A DNA stretch of 64,000 nucleotides from Anaerobaca lacustris (GTDB taxonomy: Bacteria; Planctomycetota; Phycisphaerae; Sedimentisphaerales; Anaerobacaceae). The notes beneath the pieces are model-generated. The model had not been told where the DNA came from, made no database searches, and was given only the letters and a program-made list of their open reading frames with translations. This document shows positions 8,201-21,187 of this stretch, piece after piece (the first letter of the stretch is position 1; every line of letters starts with the position of its first letter). A program made the position numbers and the translations under genes. The DNA is taken from contig NZ_JASCXX010000003.1 of NCBI RefSeq assembly GCF_030012215.1, positions 1 through 64,000 of the forward strand. The letters run 5' to 3'.

Positions 8201-10432
8201 CTATCGTACGGCGAAGGTCGCCTGGACGGGTTTCGAGGCGCCGAGGTCCGTGCCGCGCTTGCCGGGCGAGCAGCCGCCGATGGTGACTCTGAACTGGCCC
8301 GGCTCAAGCCGGCTGTCGCCGTTCTCATCGACCAACGACATCATCTCCGGCGTGATCATAAACGCCACTTCTCTGCGCTGGGCCGGTTTGAGGTGGACGC
8401 GACGGAACCCCTTCAGGGCGGAGATCGGCGTCCGAACCGAAGCCTCGACGTCGGTCAGATAGAGCTGTACGACTTCGTCGCCGGCGACGTTGCCCACGTT
8501 CCTGACGGTGACGGTGGCACGCACCGTCTCACCCTGGCGCGGCTGCGTGTTGTCGAGCTTCAGGTCGCTGTATTCGAATCGCGAGTAGCTCAGGCCGAAC
8601 CCGAACGGATAGAGCGGCTCGGCGGTCATGTATCGATAGGTGCGTCCGACCATTGAGTAGTCGTCGTAGGGCGGCAACTGATCGGTCGATTTCGGGAAGG
8701 TCAAGGGCAGTCGGCCCGCCGGGGAGACATCGCCGAAAATCACATCCGCTACCGCTACACCGCCTTGCTCGCCTGGATACCAGACGTAGAGGATCGCGTC
8801 GGCCAGTTCGTGCACCTCGGGTATCGCCACGGGGCTGCCGCCGGTCAGGACGACGATGATGGGTTTGGTGTTGCCCTGACGCAGACGGCGCAGGAAGTTC
8901 ACCTGGTTGGGCGGCAGTCCGATGTCCTGGCGGTCACCCTTGTGGGGCGAGGCAATCGCGGCGCCTTCCTCGCCTTCGAGCTGGGGCGAGTAGCCCATGA
9001 CCACGATCATGGCGTCGGCCTCCTTGGCGTCGCCGCTCGTCCAGTCGATCGGGTTGACGTTCTCGCGGTCGAGCAGGAAGCCCTGGGTGTACCCGGCGAA
9101 GCTGCCGGGCTCGAGCTTGCCGGTGATGCCTTCGAGGATCGTCACCAGATTGTCGCTGACGCCGAAGTAATTGCCCAGCAGCACCTCGACGTTGGCGGCG
9201 CAGGGGCCGGTGACATACAGCCGTTTCGCGTCCTTTTGCAGGGGCAGGACGTCGTTGGCGTTCTTGAGCAGGACGATGGATTCGACGGCCGCCTTGCGCG
9301 CAAGCTGCTGATGTTCTTTCGAGCGGATGACATCCGTGGAGATCTTCGAGTACGGGTTCATCCCTGGCGGATCGAACATGCCGAGCTTGAACCGGGTCCG
9401 CAGCAGGATCGCGAGGACCTCATCGATGGCTTGTTCGGTCACGAGGCCTTGCCGCACGGCGTCGACGAGGTGAGGGAAGCTGTTGCCGCAGTCGAGGCTG
9501 ACGCCGCTGTTGACCGCCAGCGCCGCGGCCTGGGCGGGGGTTTCGACCACGTTGTGGCCTTGATAGAAATCCACGATCGCCCAGCAATCGGACAGGATGT
9601 GACCGGCGAAGCCCCACTGCTCGCGAAGGATCTTGTGCAGCAGGGTCTTGCTGCCGCAGCAGGGCTCTCCGTTGGTCCGGTTGTATGCGCACATCACCGC
9701 TTCGACGTCGGCATCGACCAGGGCTTTGAAGGCGGGCAGATACGTTTCGTACATGTCCTTGAGACTCACCTGCGCGTCGAACTCGTGCCGCAAGGCCTCG
9801 GGGCCGCTGTGAACGGCGTAGTGCTTGGCGCAGGCGGCCGTCTTGAGATACCGGGGATCGTCGCCCTGCAGGCCTCTGACGAAGGCGGTCCCTATGACCG
9901 AGGTGAGATAGGGGTCTTCGCCGTAGGTTTCCTGGCCTCGACCCCAACGCGGATCGCGGAAGATGTTGATGTTGGGCGTCCAGAAGGTCAGGCCGCCGTA
10001 GCGCAGGCGGCGGTCCTTATCGATGGCGGCCTGGTACATGGCGCGGGCCTCGTCCGAGATCGCGGAGGAGACTTCGAAGATCAGGTCCTCGTTGAAGGTC
10101 GCGGCCATGCCGATGGCCTGGGGAAACACCGTGGCCCTGCCGGCCCTGGCGACGCCGTGCAGGCACTCGTTCCACCAGTTGTAGGCGGGCACCCCCAGCC
10201 GGTCGATGCCCGGACTGTCGTGGGTCATCTGCGAGACCTTCTCGGGCAGGGTCATCCGGCCGATCAGGTCGGCCACCCGTTCGTCGATGGGCCGCTTCGG
10301 GTCCATGAACGGCCGCGTCTCGGCCGACGAAGTGACACGGCTCTGCTCAGGCACGGCAGCTCCCCGGCACGAGGTTGCGATCAGCAGGACGACCGGCAGC
10401 AAGATGACGAACAGGTGTGCGTTGTTCTTCAT
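8201..10432 (-). CDS. GH3 beta-xylosidase/beta-glucosidase, exported
   Basis: A 743-residue glycoside hydrolase family 3 enzyme. Residues 1-25 are a signal peptide ending LIATSC, so lipoprotein attachment is possible although the lipobox is imperfect. The (alpha/beta)8 domain spans about 40-370, with the nucleophile Asp282 in GHILSDCWAI; the alpha/beta sandwich follows at about 390-600 and the C-terminal fibronectin III-like domain at 640-740. Sequence such as YNWWNECLHGVARAG near 65-80 is characteristic of the GH3 xylan 1,4-beta-xylosidase branch, so release of xylose from xylo-oligosaccharides is the likely job. AAAGGA precedes the ATG. It lies between the esterases and the permease in the leftward arm of the locus. 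Confidence 0.92.
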   Translation of the reverse strand: MKNNAHLFVILLPVVLLIATSCRGAAVPEQSRVTSSAETRPFMDPKRPIDERVADLIGRMTLPEKVSQMTHDSPGIDRLGVPAYNWWNECLHGVARAGRATVFPQAIGMAATFNEDLIFEVSSAISDEARAMYQAAIDKDRRLRYGGLTFWTPNINIFRDPRWGRGQETYGEDPYLTSVIGTAFVRGLQGDDPRYLKTAACAKHYAVHSGPEALRHEFDAQVSLKDMYETYLPAFKALVDADVEAVMCAYNRTNGEPCCGSKTLLHKILREQWGFAGHILSDCWAIVDFYQGHNVVETPAQAAALAVNSGVSLDCGNSFPHLVDAVRQGLVTEQAIDEVLAILLRTRFKLGMFDPPGMNPYSKISTDVIRSKEHQQLARKAAVESIVLLKNANDVLPLQKDAKRLYVTGPCAANVEVLLGNYFGVSDNLVTILEGITGKLEPGSFAGYTQGFLLDRENVNPIDWTSGDAKEADAMIVVMGYSPQLEGEEGAAIASPHKGDRQDIGLPPNQVNFLRRLRQGNTKPIIVVLTGGSPVAIPEVHELADAILYVWYPGEQGGVAVADVIFGDVSPAGRLPLTFPKSTDQLPPYDDYSMVGRTYRYMTAEPLYPFGFGLSYSRFEYSDLKLDNTQPRQGETVRATVTVRNVGNVAGDEVVQLYLTDVEASVRTPISALKGFRRVHLKPAQRREVAFMITPEMMSLVDENGDSRLEPGQFRVTIGGCSPGKRGTDLGASKPVQATFAVR

Positions 10433-10560
10433 GGCTCAGTCCTTTCACTTGCAGATCAAAAGGCAAGAAGCAAACATCAGAATAGCGGAATCCGCCTGCG
10501 GCGGATGACTTCCATATTTTTGCATTTTGCTCTTTGATCTTTGCTTCGATCCGTTCGCTT

Positions 10561-14280
<3,720 letters not shown>

Positions 14281-14305
14281 CTACTCGTGTCCGGCTAATA
14301 CCATC

Positions 14306-14333
14306 TGTATAACACCGCTCGGAAAGACCGCAA
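14306..14333 (-). promoter_or_regulatory. Candidate sigma-70 promoter of the leftward arm
   Basis: On the minus strand TTGCGG (14333-14328) and TATACA (14311-14306) are separated by 16 bases, giving a start near 14299 and a leader of about 40 bases before the esterase ATG at 14259. The match is moderate, and the region is the only divergent gap between the two arms. Confidence 0.35.
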
Positions 14334-14456
14334 GTGAGATAGAAAAAGAGATTCGCGCGTGATTTTCTGTTTTCTCGCCATTTTTCATATCGCATTTCGC
14401 GGTTCGTCCCGGTGACAACGTAGAAAGAATGGTACCGAAAACCACATGGGTTGGCT

Positions 14457-14990
14457 ATGGGGCAGGATAAACGTACTCTGGACTTTCTGGGGCTCTTCGT
14501 GAGGCACCAACAGGAGATCTACGCCTACATCCTGACGCTGGTCCCTCACGTCAACGACGCGGACGACTTGTTCCAGGACGGGATGACCGTGATGTGGCGG
14601 AAGTTCGACCAGTTCACGCCGGGAACGAACTTCGCCGCGTGGGGCATCCAGATCATGCGCTATCAGATTCTCGAATACCGTCGAAACCTGGCCCGCAGCA
14701 AATGCGTCCTGATGGAGGATTCGTTGTTCGAGGCGTTGCTGGACCACATGCCCGCCATTCAGGATGAACTGGCCGCGCGGATCGAGGCGCTGCGCACGTG
14801 CCAGGGGCGTCTGGACGATCGGGCCAGGCGGATCCTCAAGATGCGCTACGAGCACAACAGCCCGGTCGAGGAGATCGCTTCGTATCTGAAGGTGTCTCGC
14901 CGTCACGTCTACCACCTTCTCGGCCGGATCAACGGCGTGCTGCTGCGATGCATGCGCAGGACGCTGGCGGAAGGGAGCCGGCCGGTATGA
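14457..14990 (+). CDS. ECF-type RNA polymerase sigma factor
   Basis: A 177-residue sigma-70 family protein of the planctomycete/verrucomicrobial ECF type. Region 2 covers about residues 10-80 (QEIYAYILTLVPHVNDADDLFQDG, then FAAWGIQIMRYQILEYRR) and region 4 about 105-165, with a helix-turn-helix at VEEIASYLKVSRRHVYHLL. Region 3 is missing, as in all ECF factors. An alternative TTG start at 14451 would add two residues. It overlaps the FecR-type gene by four bases (ATGA), so the two are translationally coupled. With its divergent position it is the natural activator of the xylan locus, which is inferred from context only. Confidence 0.9.
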   Translation: MGQDKRTLDFLGLFVRHQQEIYAYILTLVPHVNDADDLFQDGMTVMWRKFDQFTPGTNFAAWGIQIMRYQILEYRRNLARSKCVLMEDSLFEALLDHMPAIQDELAARIEALRTCQGRLDDRARRILKMRYEHNSPVEEIASYLKVSRRHVYHLLGRINGVLLRCMRRTLAEGSRPV

Positions 14991-16537
14991 GCACGCCTCC
15001 TTACCCGGATATGGATGAGCTGATCCAGCGTCTGCTGGACGATCAGATCGAGCCCGACGAGATGCAGCGTCTGGGGAAGGCGATCCGAGAGGACCCCCGG
15101 GTGCGGGACTATTACGTCGATAGCTTGTTGGTCTCTGCTGTGATCCGGCGTTCCAGCCATGTGACCGGGGAGCTTTCCAAGTCGGACCTGATCCGGGCGA
15201 TCTCAAGCGGCGCCAATCAGAGCGGTTCCAAGCGCGTTGTGCGATATCTCTCTTCGGTCGCGGCCGTCCTGATCTTCGGGGTGTTGATCCTTGCGTCTGT
15301 GACGTTGTTCCGGCAGAGAACGCAAGGTCCGGCGATCGGCAGACTGGCCGGCGTCTACGAGGCGCAGTGGCGAGGGGCCCGTCCGCGTCCGGGCGAACCG
15401 GTGCACGTCGGCGCCTACGATCTGCGCGAGGGTGTGGCGAAGATGGATCTGGACCAGGGAACGAGCCTCCTGCTCGAAGCGCCTTGCCAGGTCGAGCTGA
15501 AGAGCGTTGGGGAGGTGATCCTGACAAGCGGCAGGCTTGTCGCCGTGGTCCCTCCGCAGGCCGAGGGGTTTCGCGTGCGAACGCGCACGGCCCTCATCAC
15601 GGACCTGGGCACGGAGTTCGGGGTCGTCGCGCATCGCGACGGGAGCACCGAGGCCCATGTTCTGAAAGGCAGCGTGAGCGTCGCTCTCGATCCGAACCGA
15701 TCGGCTCGGTCGACGTCGCTCGTTGTCAATGACGGGCAGGCGGCGGCGGTTGATGCCGCCGGACGGACGATGCGAGGCGGGCTGGCGGCTCGGGAGGATT
15801 TCTTCGTTCTTCAACTGCCATCGTCCAGCCGGCCCTCCGGTCGCTCGGGGCGACTGAATCTTGCGGATATCGTGGGCGGCGGCAACGGTCGCGGCGCCGG
15901 CAGGTTGAATCGGGGCATCGACCTGGGGACCGGCCAGGCATACAAGGGCCCCGCAACCGCGATTCGGCGGAGCCAGCGAAGCGAGTTTCGCCCGACGCCG
16001 CAGTTGCGTGGCGTTGACGGCGTGTTCGTGCCGAACGGGGCCGCCGGCCCGGTCGTAATCAGCTCCACCGGATTGACGTTTGCCGAATGTCCCCGGACAA
16101 TGGGAAGCTACTATGGCGGTCCGGCGAACAGCGGCACGTTCTTTGACATCCCGAGTCGGCAGACCCACGCCGCCCGGCTCGACGGCGTCAGCTTTGGCAC
16201 GTCCGCCCATCCGGCCCTGACCCTCCATCCCAACGCCGGCATCACGTTCGATCTGGACCGGATTCGCCGGGACAATCCAAACGCCCGGATTGACCGGTTC
16301 ACCGCTGTGTGTGGCATTCCCAAGGACTTGCCTCAGGCGCCGTTCAGTCCCGCTGATGTCTGGGTCCTTCTGGATGGCGTCGTTCGTTTTCGCCTGCACT
16401 ATCCTGCCGAGCGGAGCGCCATCGAGACGGTGGATGTTCCGATCCCCGCCCAGACGCGATTCCTGACGCTGGTCGCTACATGCTCCGGGCGGGCCGACTA
16501 TTCCTGGGTCCTCGTCGGCAGTCCTTTTCTGGAGTAA
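14987..16537 (+). CDS. FecR-domain membrane protein with C-terminal NPCBM-like domain
   Basis: A 516-residue protein. Residues 1-75 are cytoplasmic and hydrophilic; one membrane helix follows at about 85-107 (VVRYLSSVAAVLIFGVLILASV); a FecR-type domain at 150-260 includes TALITDLGTEFGVVAHRDGSTEAHVLKGSV. Residues 370-516 resemble a NPCBM/NEW2 carbohydrate-binding module (ITFDLDRIRRDNPNARIDRFTAVCGI-like). The layout is that of a transmembrane regulator of the upstream sigma factor, with a sugar-binding sensor outside. AAGGGAG lies before the overlapping ATG. The N-terminus lacks a zinc-anti-sigma motif, so how it holds the sigma factor is unclear. Confidence 0.83.
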   Translation: MSTPPYPDMDELIQRLLDDQIEPDEMQRLGKAIREDPRVRDYYVDSLLVSAVIRRSSHVTGELSKSDLIRAISSGANQSGSKRVVRYLSSVAAVLIFGVLILASVTLFRQRTQGPAIGRLAGVYEAQWRGARPRPGEPVHVGAYDLREGVAKMDLDQGTSLLLEAPCQVELKSVGEVILTSGRLVAVVPPQAEGFRVRTRTALITDLGTEFGVVAHRDGSTEAHVLKGSVSVALDPNRSARSTSLVVNDGQAAAVDAAGRTMRGGLAAREDFFVLQLPSSSRPSGRSGRLNLADIVGGGNGRGAGRLNRGIDLGTGQAYKGPATAIRRSQRSEFRPTPQLRGVDGVFVPNGAAGPVVISSTGLTFAECPRTMGSYYGGPANSGTFFDIPSRQTHAARLDGVSFGTSAHPALTLHPNAGITFDLDRIRRDNPNARIDRFTAVCGIPKDLPQAPFSPADVWVLLDGVVRFRLHYPAERSAIETVDVPIPAQTRFLTLVATCSGRADYSWVLVGSPFLE

Positions 16538-16564
16538 GCGTTCGTTCACCTGAGGAGTGTCATT

Positions 16565-18598
16565 ATGGAAGAACATCTTCGTCCATTCCGTTCCCGCCCA
16601 GGGAGATTGACGAAGGCCGGTCTGCTTGTCGGGGCTCTGTTGCTGGCCGCGTCGGCCGCTTACGCCGATCCCATCAGGCTCACCGTTCAAGCCGGCGAGT
16701 CGGGAAAGGCGATCAGTCCTCATCTGATCGGAATCTTCTTCGAAGATCTGAACTACGCCGCCGACGGCGGGCTGTACGCGGAGTTGATCCAGAATCGCTC
16801 GTTCGAATACAGCCCGACGGAGCAGTCGTCGTGGCATCCGCTTTCGTTCTGGGAACTCCAGAAGCGCGGCGGTGGCGACGGTTCGGTTGGCGTGGCCAAT
16901 ATGCGGCCGATCCATGAGAACAATCCGCATTACGCGCTGCTGCAAGTCCGCACGCCCGGCGAAGGCGTGGGCATTGCGAACGGCGGATTCGGCGGCATCC
17001 CGCTCAAAGAGGGCGAAACCTACGAGGCGTCGTTCTGGGCCTATCAGGCGTTCATGGGAATCATGTGGGGACGGGGTGACAACAGCAAACCGATGCCCGT
17101 CAGCTTGCGTCTGGAAACCACCGATGGCGAAGTGCTGGCGGAAGCCGGAATGGAGATCCTGGGCCGCGACTGGAGGAAGGTCAGCGCGCGACTGACTCCA
17201 ACCCGCACGGTCAACGACGCGCGCCTTGTATTGCTGGCCCACGCGCAGGGCGCGCTCTGCATCGACATGGTCTCGCTGTTTCCGGAGAAGACGTTTCGCA
17301 ACCGGCCCAACGGGCTTCGCGCCGATCTGGCGCAGGCGTTGGCCGACCTGAATCCCAGGTTCGTCCGCTTCCCCGGCGGCTGTCTGGTTCACGCCGGCGG
17401 CATCCGGCGCTACTACAACTGGAAGGACACCATCGGTCCCGTGGAACAACGGCGGGCCCGCCCGAATCACGCCTGGGGCTATCACCAGACGATGGGGCTC
17501 GGCTATTTCGAGTATTTTCAGTTCTGCAAGGACATCGGCGCCAAGCCGCTTCCCATCGTGGCAGCCGGTGTGTCGTGCCAGCACGCGGGCCATTCGCCCG
17601 GCCGCGGACAGGAAGGTCTGCCCATGGAGGAAATGCCGGCGTACATCCAGGATGTCCTCGACCTGATCGAGTGGGCCAACGGGCCTGCGACGTCGAAGTG
17701 GGGCGCCCATCGCGCCGCTGCCGGCCACCCCGAGCCGTTCGCCTTGAAATATCTCGGCGTTGGCAACGAAGAGGCCGTTACGCCTATTTTCAAGGAACGG
17801 TTCAAGATGATCTATGATGCAATCAAACAGAAGCATCCTGAGATCGTCGTGATCGGCACCTCCGGTCCTTTTGCAGGCGGCGAGGATTTTGACAACGGCT
17901 GGGCCTTTGCCAAGAAACTCAATCTCGCGATGGTGGATGAGCACTATTACGTGTCGCCGCAGTGGTTCTGGGACAACCTGGATCGCTATGACCGGTACGA
18001 TCGCAACAGCGCCAAGGTGTACGCCGGCGAATACGCCGCCCACGATCGCGACCGGCGCCGCAACACGCTGCGCTCCGCGCTGGCCGAGGCCGCCGGCTTG
18101 ACGAGCTTCGAGCGCAACGGCGATCTCGTTCATTTCGCTTCCTACGCTCCGTTGCTCGCCCGGCGGGGTCACACGCAATGGCACCCCGACCTGATCTACT
18201 TCAACGGGACCGAGGTGTTTCTCACGGCGAACTACTATGTGCAACAGCTCTTCGGCCAGAACAGCGGCGACCGCTACCTCGAAACGACGTTCGAGGCAGA
18301 CAATGCGAAGAAGCTGGCCGCCTCCTCTGTGATCGACTCGGAGAGCGGTGATTTGATCGTCAAGATCGTCAACGGCGCCGAGGAACCGGTGGCAATCGAC
18401 ATTCGGCTGGCGGGATTCGCGTCCGATGTCGCGATGAAGGCCGTCAGGACGGTACTGACCGGCCCCGATGCCGACGCCGCGAACAAGGATGGAGAGCCGC
18501 CGGCTGTCAAGCCGGCCAGTTCAACCGAGACGATCAGGCCGCGTTTCGCTTATATTGCACCGGCTCATTCGTTGACCGTTTTTCGTATCCATCGATAG
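16565..18598 (+). CDS. GH51 alpha-L-arabinofuranosidase, secreted
   Basis: A 677-residue exported enzyme of family GH51 (clan A). A signal peptide spans 1-35, a CBM4/9-like beta-sandwich insertion about 90-240, then the catalytic (beta/alpha)8 barrel and a C-terminal beta domain. Typical motifs are LIGIFFEDLNYAADGGLYAELIQNRSFE near 55-80 and LRFPGGC-like FVRFPGGCL near 275. The acid/base is Glu402 (VGNEEAV) and the nucleophile Glu489 (YAGEYAAH). It would remove arabinofuranosyl side chains from arabinoxylan or arabinan. It starts 27 bases after the FecR gene with a GAGGAG site, so it is probably read through from the regulator pair. Confidence 0.93.
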   Translation: MEEHLRPFRSRPGRLTKAGLLVGALLLAASAAYADPIRLTVQAGESGKAISPHLIGIFFEDLNYAADGGLYAELIQNRSFEYSPTEQSSWHPLSFWELQKRGGGDGSVGVANMRPIHENNPHYALLQVRTPGEGVGIANGGFGGIPLKEGETYEASFWAYQAFMGIMWGRGDNSKPMPVSLRLETTDGEVLAEAGMEILGRDWRKVSARLTPTRTVNDARLVLLAHAQGALCIDMVSLFPEKTFRNRPNGLRADLAQALADLNPRFVRFPGGCLVHAGGIRRYYNWKDTIGPVEQRRARPNHAWGYHQTMGLGYFEYFQFCKDIGAKPLPIVAAGVSCQHAGHSPGRGQEGLPMEEMPAYIQDVLDLIEWANGPATSKWGAHRAAAGHPEPFALKYLGVGNEEAVTPIFKERFKMIYDAIKQKHPEIVVIGTSGPFAGGEDFDNGWAFAKKLNLAMVDEHYYVSPQWFWDNLDRYDRYDRNSAKVYAGEYAAHDRDRRRNTLRSALAEAAGLTSFERNGDLVHFASYAPLLARRGHTQWHPDLIYFNGTEVFLTANYYVQQLFGQNSGDRYLETTFEADNAKKLAASSVIDSESGDLIVKIVNGAEEPVAIDIRLAGFASDVAMKAVRTVLTGPDADAANKDGEPPAVKPASSTETIRPRFAYIAPAHSLTVFRIHR

Positions 18599-18616
18599 CC
18601 TCATGGAGATGACATC

Positions 18617-21160
18617 ATGAAGATGCATTCGTTGCACGTGCTCGTATTGACCTGTGTCACTGTTCTTCTCGCCGGGCAGGGGCGCGCCGAATCGGCGCGG
18701 AACCCCGTCCTCTGGGCCGATGTCCCGGACGTCGCGGCCATTCGCGTCGGCGACACCTATTACATGGCCAGCACGACCATGCACATGAGTCCCGGCTTGC
18801 CGATCATGAAGTCGAAGAACCTGGTCAACTGGGAGCTGGTCGGTTATGCCTACGACACACTGGCGGACAACGAGGCCCTCCGGCTGGAAAACGGCAGAAA
18901 CGCCTATGGCCGGGGCTCCTGGGCGCCATGCCTGCGATACCACAACGGGACTTTCTATGCGTCCACCTTTTCCGCCACGAGCGGCCGAACGCATATCTAC
19001 ACGACCGCAGACATCGAGAAGGGGCCGTGGAAGGAGACGGCGTTCGCGCCATCACTGCACGATCACTCTTTGTTCTTCGATGACGACGGCCGGGTCTATA
19101 TGCTCTATGGCGTCGGCAACCTTCGACTTACAGAGTTGGAACCGGATTTGTCGGGCATCAAGAAAGGCGGCTTCAACGAGGTCGTGATCCCCAACGCCAG
19201 TGCCGTGGCCGGTCCCAATATCAGCCTGCAGGCCGAGGGGTCGCAGATGCGCAAGATCGACGGCAGGTATTATGTGATGAACATCACCTGGCCGCGCGGC
19301 GGCGTGCGCACGCAGATCCTCCACCGGGCGGACAAGATCACCGGCCCCTATGAGAGCAAGTTGATCCTGCAAGACCAGGGTGTGGCCCAAGGCTGCCTGA
19401 TCGATACGCCCGACGGCAAGTGGTATGCGCTTCTGTTCCAGGACAACGGCGCGGTCGGTCGCAGTCCCTGGCTCGTACCGGTCAAGTGGGAAGACGGCTG
19501 GCCGGTGCTGGGTGCCGATGGGAAAGCGCCCACGACGCTCGATATCGACGTGGATCATCAGGGACTTGGGAACCTCGTGACCTCGGACGAGTTCAATCGA
19601 AAGTCCAGAGAGCCGCTACCGCTGGCGTGGCAATGGAACCACAACCCCGACAACCGCTACTGGTCGATCGGCGAGCGGAGCGGCTACCTGCGGCTGACCA
19701 CCGGACGGGTGGACAGCGATGTGCTCCAGGCCCGCAACATGCTGACCCAGCGAACCTTCGGCCCGGTCAGTTCCGCGACCACGAAAATCGAAGTGGGCAA
19801 TATGAAAGACGGTGACTGCGCCGGTCTGATTGCTCTGCAGAGACGATACGGCTTCGTCGGCGTCAAGAGGCAGGGCGACAGCAAGTCGATCGTCATGGTC
19901 AGCGCCCAATCCAATACGCCCGAGGAGGTCCAGAGCATTCCTCTTACCCAGCAGACCGTGCACCTCAGAATCGACTGCGACTTCCGAGACCGGACGGACA
20001 AGGCGTATTTCTACTACAGCCTGGACGGCGAGACGTGGACGGAGATCGGTTCGGTCCTGCAGATGGCCTACACGCTGCCTCACTTCATGGGCTACCGCTT
20101 CGGCTTGTTCAACTTCGCCAGCGAGACGGCAGGCGGATTCGTGGACTTCGACTACTATCGTATCGGCGACGAGCTTGTGTCGGCAGCGGTCAGTGCGGAC
20201 GCGCCCAGGCTGCCCTTTGCTGCGCCGCTCAAGTGGACGTCCACGGACGTGCTGATCCGCCCGATCTCCGACGAAACGCACACCATCGTGTCCGTCAAAG
20301 ACCCGACGGTCGTCCGTTACAACGACCTGTGGCACGTCTACGCGACCGTCTATTCGACGTCCGCCAGAACTTGGAACATGGTGTACCTGAACTTCGCGGA
20401 CTGGTCGGATGCGCCCAACGCCAAGTTGCACTTCCTCGATCGGAATCCCAATATGGGAGGGTACAAATGCGCACCGCACCTGTTCTATTTCACCCCGCAC
20501 GAGAAGTGGTATCTGGTCTATCAGACACAGCCGCCGGCGTATTCGACCACCGATGACATCTCCAAGCCCGAAACATGGACGGCGCCGCAGAGGTTTTTCG
20601 ACAGACAACCTGCGAGCATGCCGAGGCTTCCGATCGACTACCACGTGATCTGCGACGACACGCATGCCTATCTGTTCTTCACAGGCGACGACGGCAACTT
20701 CTATCGCAGTCGAACCAGGATCGAGGACTTCCCCAAGGGCATGAGCGACCCGGAGATCGCCATCCGAGACCACCGAAACAATCTTTTCGAGGGGAGCATC
20801 ACCTACAAGATCAAGGGCACCGACACGTATCTGACGATCATCGAGGCCCTGAACCCGGCACGGTACTATCGCGCCTGGACGTCCGACCGTCTCGACGGGC
20901 AGTGGACGCCTGTGTCCGACGCCGATTCGTGGCAGACGCCCTTCGCAGGGATCAACAACGTCACCTTCGAAGACGGCGTGGCGCCCTGGACGAGGGACAT
21001 CAGCCACGGAGAGCTGATTCGCGACGGATATGATGAAAAAATGATCCTCGATCCCGACAACCTTCAGTTTCTCTATCAGGGTCGCGATCCGGCGAGCGGC
21101 GGGCGATACGAATTGTTGCCCTATCAACTCGGATTGCTTAGACTGGATCGTACGCCGTGA
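18617..21160 (+). CDS. Secreted GH43-GH62 two-catalytic-domain enzyme
   Basis: An 847-residue chain with two hydrolases of clan F. After a signal peptide (1-25), a GH43 five-bladed propeller occupies about 30-320 (catalytic candidates Asp in WADVPDVAAI, Asp in DHSLFFDDDG, Glu in LQAEGSQM), followed by the beta-sandwich common behind GH43 xylosidases (about 330-525). From about 535 to the end is a GH62 arabinofuranosidase domain: general base Asp near 562 in VKDPTVVRYNDLWHVYATV, Asp in FTGDDGNFYRS, and catalytic Glu near 724 in FEGSITYKIKG. One protein would thus cut xylosyl or arabinosyl ends and arabinoxylan side chains. GGAG precedes the ATG; it is 18 bases from the GH51 stop. Confidence 0.88.
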   Translation: MKMHSLHVLVLTCVTVLLAGQGRAESARNPVLWADVPDVAAIRVGDTYYMASTTMHMSPGLPIMKSKNLVNWELVGYAYDTLADNEALRLENGRNAYGRGSWAPCLRYHNGTFYASTFSATSGRTHIYTTADIEKGPWKETAFAPSLHDHSLFFDDDGRVYMLYGVGNLRLTELEPDLSGIKKGGFNEVVIPNASAVAGPNISLQAEGSQMRKIDGRYYVMNITWPRGGVRTQILHRADKITGPYESKLILQDQGVAQGCLIDTPDGKWYALLFQDNGAVGRSPWLVPVKWEDGWPVLGADGKAPTTLDIDVDHQGLGNLVTSDEFNRKSREPLPLAWQWNHNPDNRYWSIGERSGYLRLTTGRVDSDVLQARNMLTQRTFGPVSSATTKIEVGNMKDGDCAGLIALQRRYGFVGVKRQGDSKSIVMVSAQSNTPEEVQSIPLTQQTVHLRIDCDFRDRTDKAYFYYSLDGETWTEIGSVLQMAYTLPHFMGYRFGLFNFASETAGGFVDFDYYRIGDELVSAAVSADAPRLPFAAPLKWTSTDVLIRPISDETHTIVSVKDPTVVRYNDLWHVYATVYSTSARTWNMVYLNFADWSDAPNAKLHFLDRNPNMGGYKCAPHLFYFTPHEKWYLVYQTQPPAYSTTDDISKPETWTAPQRFFDRQPASMPRLPIDYHVICDDTHAYLFFTGDDGNFYRSRTRIEDFPKGMSDPEIAIRDHRNNLFEGSITYKIKGTDTYLTIIEALNPARYYRAWTSDRLDGQWTPVSDADSWQTPFAGINNVTFEDGVAPWTRDISHGELIRDGYDEKMILDPDNLQFLYQGRDPASGGRYELLPYQLGLLRLDRTP

Positions 21161-21187
21161 GTTCATTGACCCACAGGGGGACTTCCA

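Noticed and set aside
15203-18244. 1013-residue minus-strand frame
   Set aside because: Antisense to FecR and GH51 genes; composition is Arg/His/Gly-rich without domains.
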